A program made the translations under genes and the position numbers. A stretch of 6,836 nucleotides of DNA from a bacterium. Lineage in GTDB: Bacteria; Latescibacterota; UBA2968; GCA-2709665. Position 1 is the stretch's first letter, and each line of letters opens with the position of its first letter. Below are positions 6,566 through 6,836 of the stretch, one piece after another. Below the pieces are notes generated by a model, which saw only the letters and a list, made by a program, of their open reading frames with translations, was not told the DNA's origin and ran no database searches. Location: the NCBI GenBank assembly GCA_027619145.1, contig JAQCGA010000221.1, forward strand, positions 1 through 6,836. The letters are read 5' to 3'.

Positions 6566-6836
6566 TCACACCAGCTCCCCCACAAACCACCCGGAATTCC
6601 GCACCAGAATCACCGTTGGAAATCCCTCTACCAATCCCGCAAGCTGCTCGGCGTACGCCACTTCCTCCCCTTCTTCCGGCTGCATCAATCCCATAAAAAC
6701 AACCTCGGCATCCTGAGACTCTTCCATCATCATCTCCTTCACCGTCTTGCCCTCCGCTTTCAGGAGAACTTTATACGTTGCCGAAATCCGTGCCCGAGGA
6801 ATCAGCTCCTTCAAATTCATCTCAATTTCTTGCTTC
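6566..6836 (-). CDS. C-terminal tail of a permease, probably SLC12 / cation-chloride cotransporter-like (5' end outside window)
   Basis: The minus-strand frame is open to the window edge and ends at TGA 6566-6568, giving 89 visible residues; ATG 6820 is probably internal because five in-frame codons precede it (KQEIE). The visible part contains NLKELIPRARISATYKV, then SQDAEVVFMGLMQPEEGEE, YAEQLAGLVEGFPTVILVRN and GWFVGEL. This pattern of a (beta/alpha) universal-stress-like tail with a DAEVVFMGL strand and a closing PTVILVRN strand resembles the cytoplasmic C-terminus of bacterial Na-K-Cl cotransporter / amino-acid permease proteins. No membrane segment is visible here, so the permease call rests on the tail alone. 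A universal-stress-type or other soluble protein is the alternative. It lies upstream of mgtE on the same strand, which fits a pair of inorganic-ion transporters. Confidence 0.5.
   Translation of the reverse strand, partial: KQEIEMNLKELIPRARISATYKVLLKAEGKTVKEMMMEESQDAEVVFMGLMQPEEGEEVAYAEQLAGLVEGFPTVILVRNSGWFVGELV

Overview
The window looks like chromosomal DNA of an uncultured, catabolically versatile bacterium. Rows counted by hand outside the toxin-antitoxin locus run near 55-57% G+C. The gene mix (a heparinase II/III-family protein, a single-chain dimethylformamidase-like protein, a SelA-fold PLP enzyme, MgtE and a cation-chloride-cotransporter-like permease) recalls candidate phyla such as Latescibacterota or Poribacteria. 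That assignment rests on gene content only and is weak.

Layout, left to right. (1) 1-1797, plus strand: the 3' part of a large heparinase II/III-family polysaccharide lyase-like gene, whose start lies before the window. (2) 1798-2092: an AT-richer spacer with a weak promoter candidate. (3) 2093-2507, plus strand: a compact hicA-hicB toxin-antitoxin pair, with lower G+C and opposite G/C strand skew from its surroundings. (4) 2605-3966, plus strand: a 453-residue protein related to the large subunit of N,N-dimethylformamidase, with the Tyr/Tyr/Glu iron ligands apparently in place. (5) 3967-5097, minus strand: a SelA-like PLP enzyme that converges on the previous gene with no base between the two stop codons (TGATCA). 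(6) 5149-6510, minus strand: an MgtE magnesium channel. (7) 6566-6836, minus strand: the C-terminal tail of a membrane permease, probably of the SLC12 / cation-chloride cotransporter type, continuing past the window.

The three minus-strand genes are spaced by 55 and 51 nt and read in the order permease, mgtE, PLP enzyme, so they may share a transcript. The lyase and the dimethylformamidase-like gene are co-directional but separated by hicAB. A role for the lyase, the amidase-like protein and the PLP enzyme in breaking down amino-sugar-containing or amide-containing substrates is possible but inferred from families only. I found no tRNA, rRNA, CRISPR array, insertion sequence or convincing intrinsic terminator. 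The most interesting points are the conserved iron site in the short dimethylformamidase homologue, the abutting convergent stop codons, and hicAB as a compositional island.
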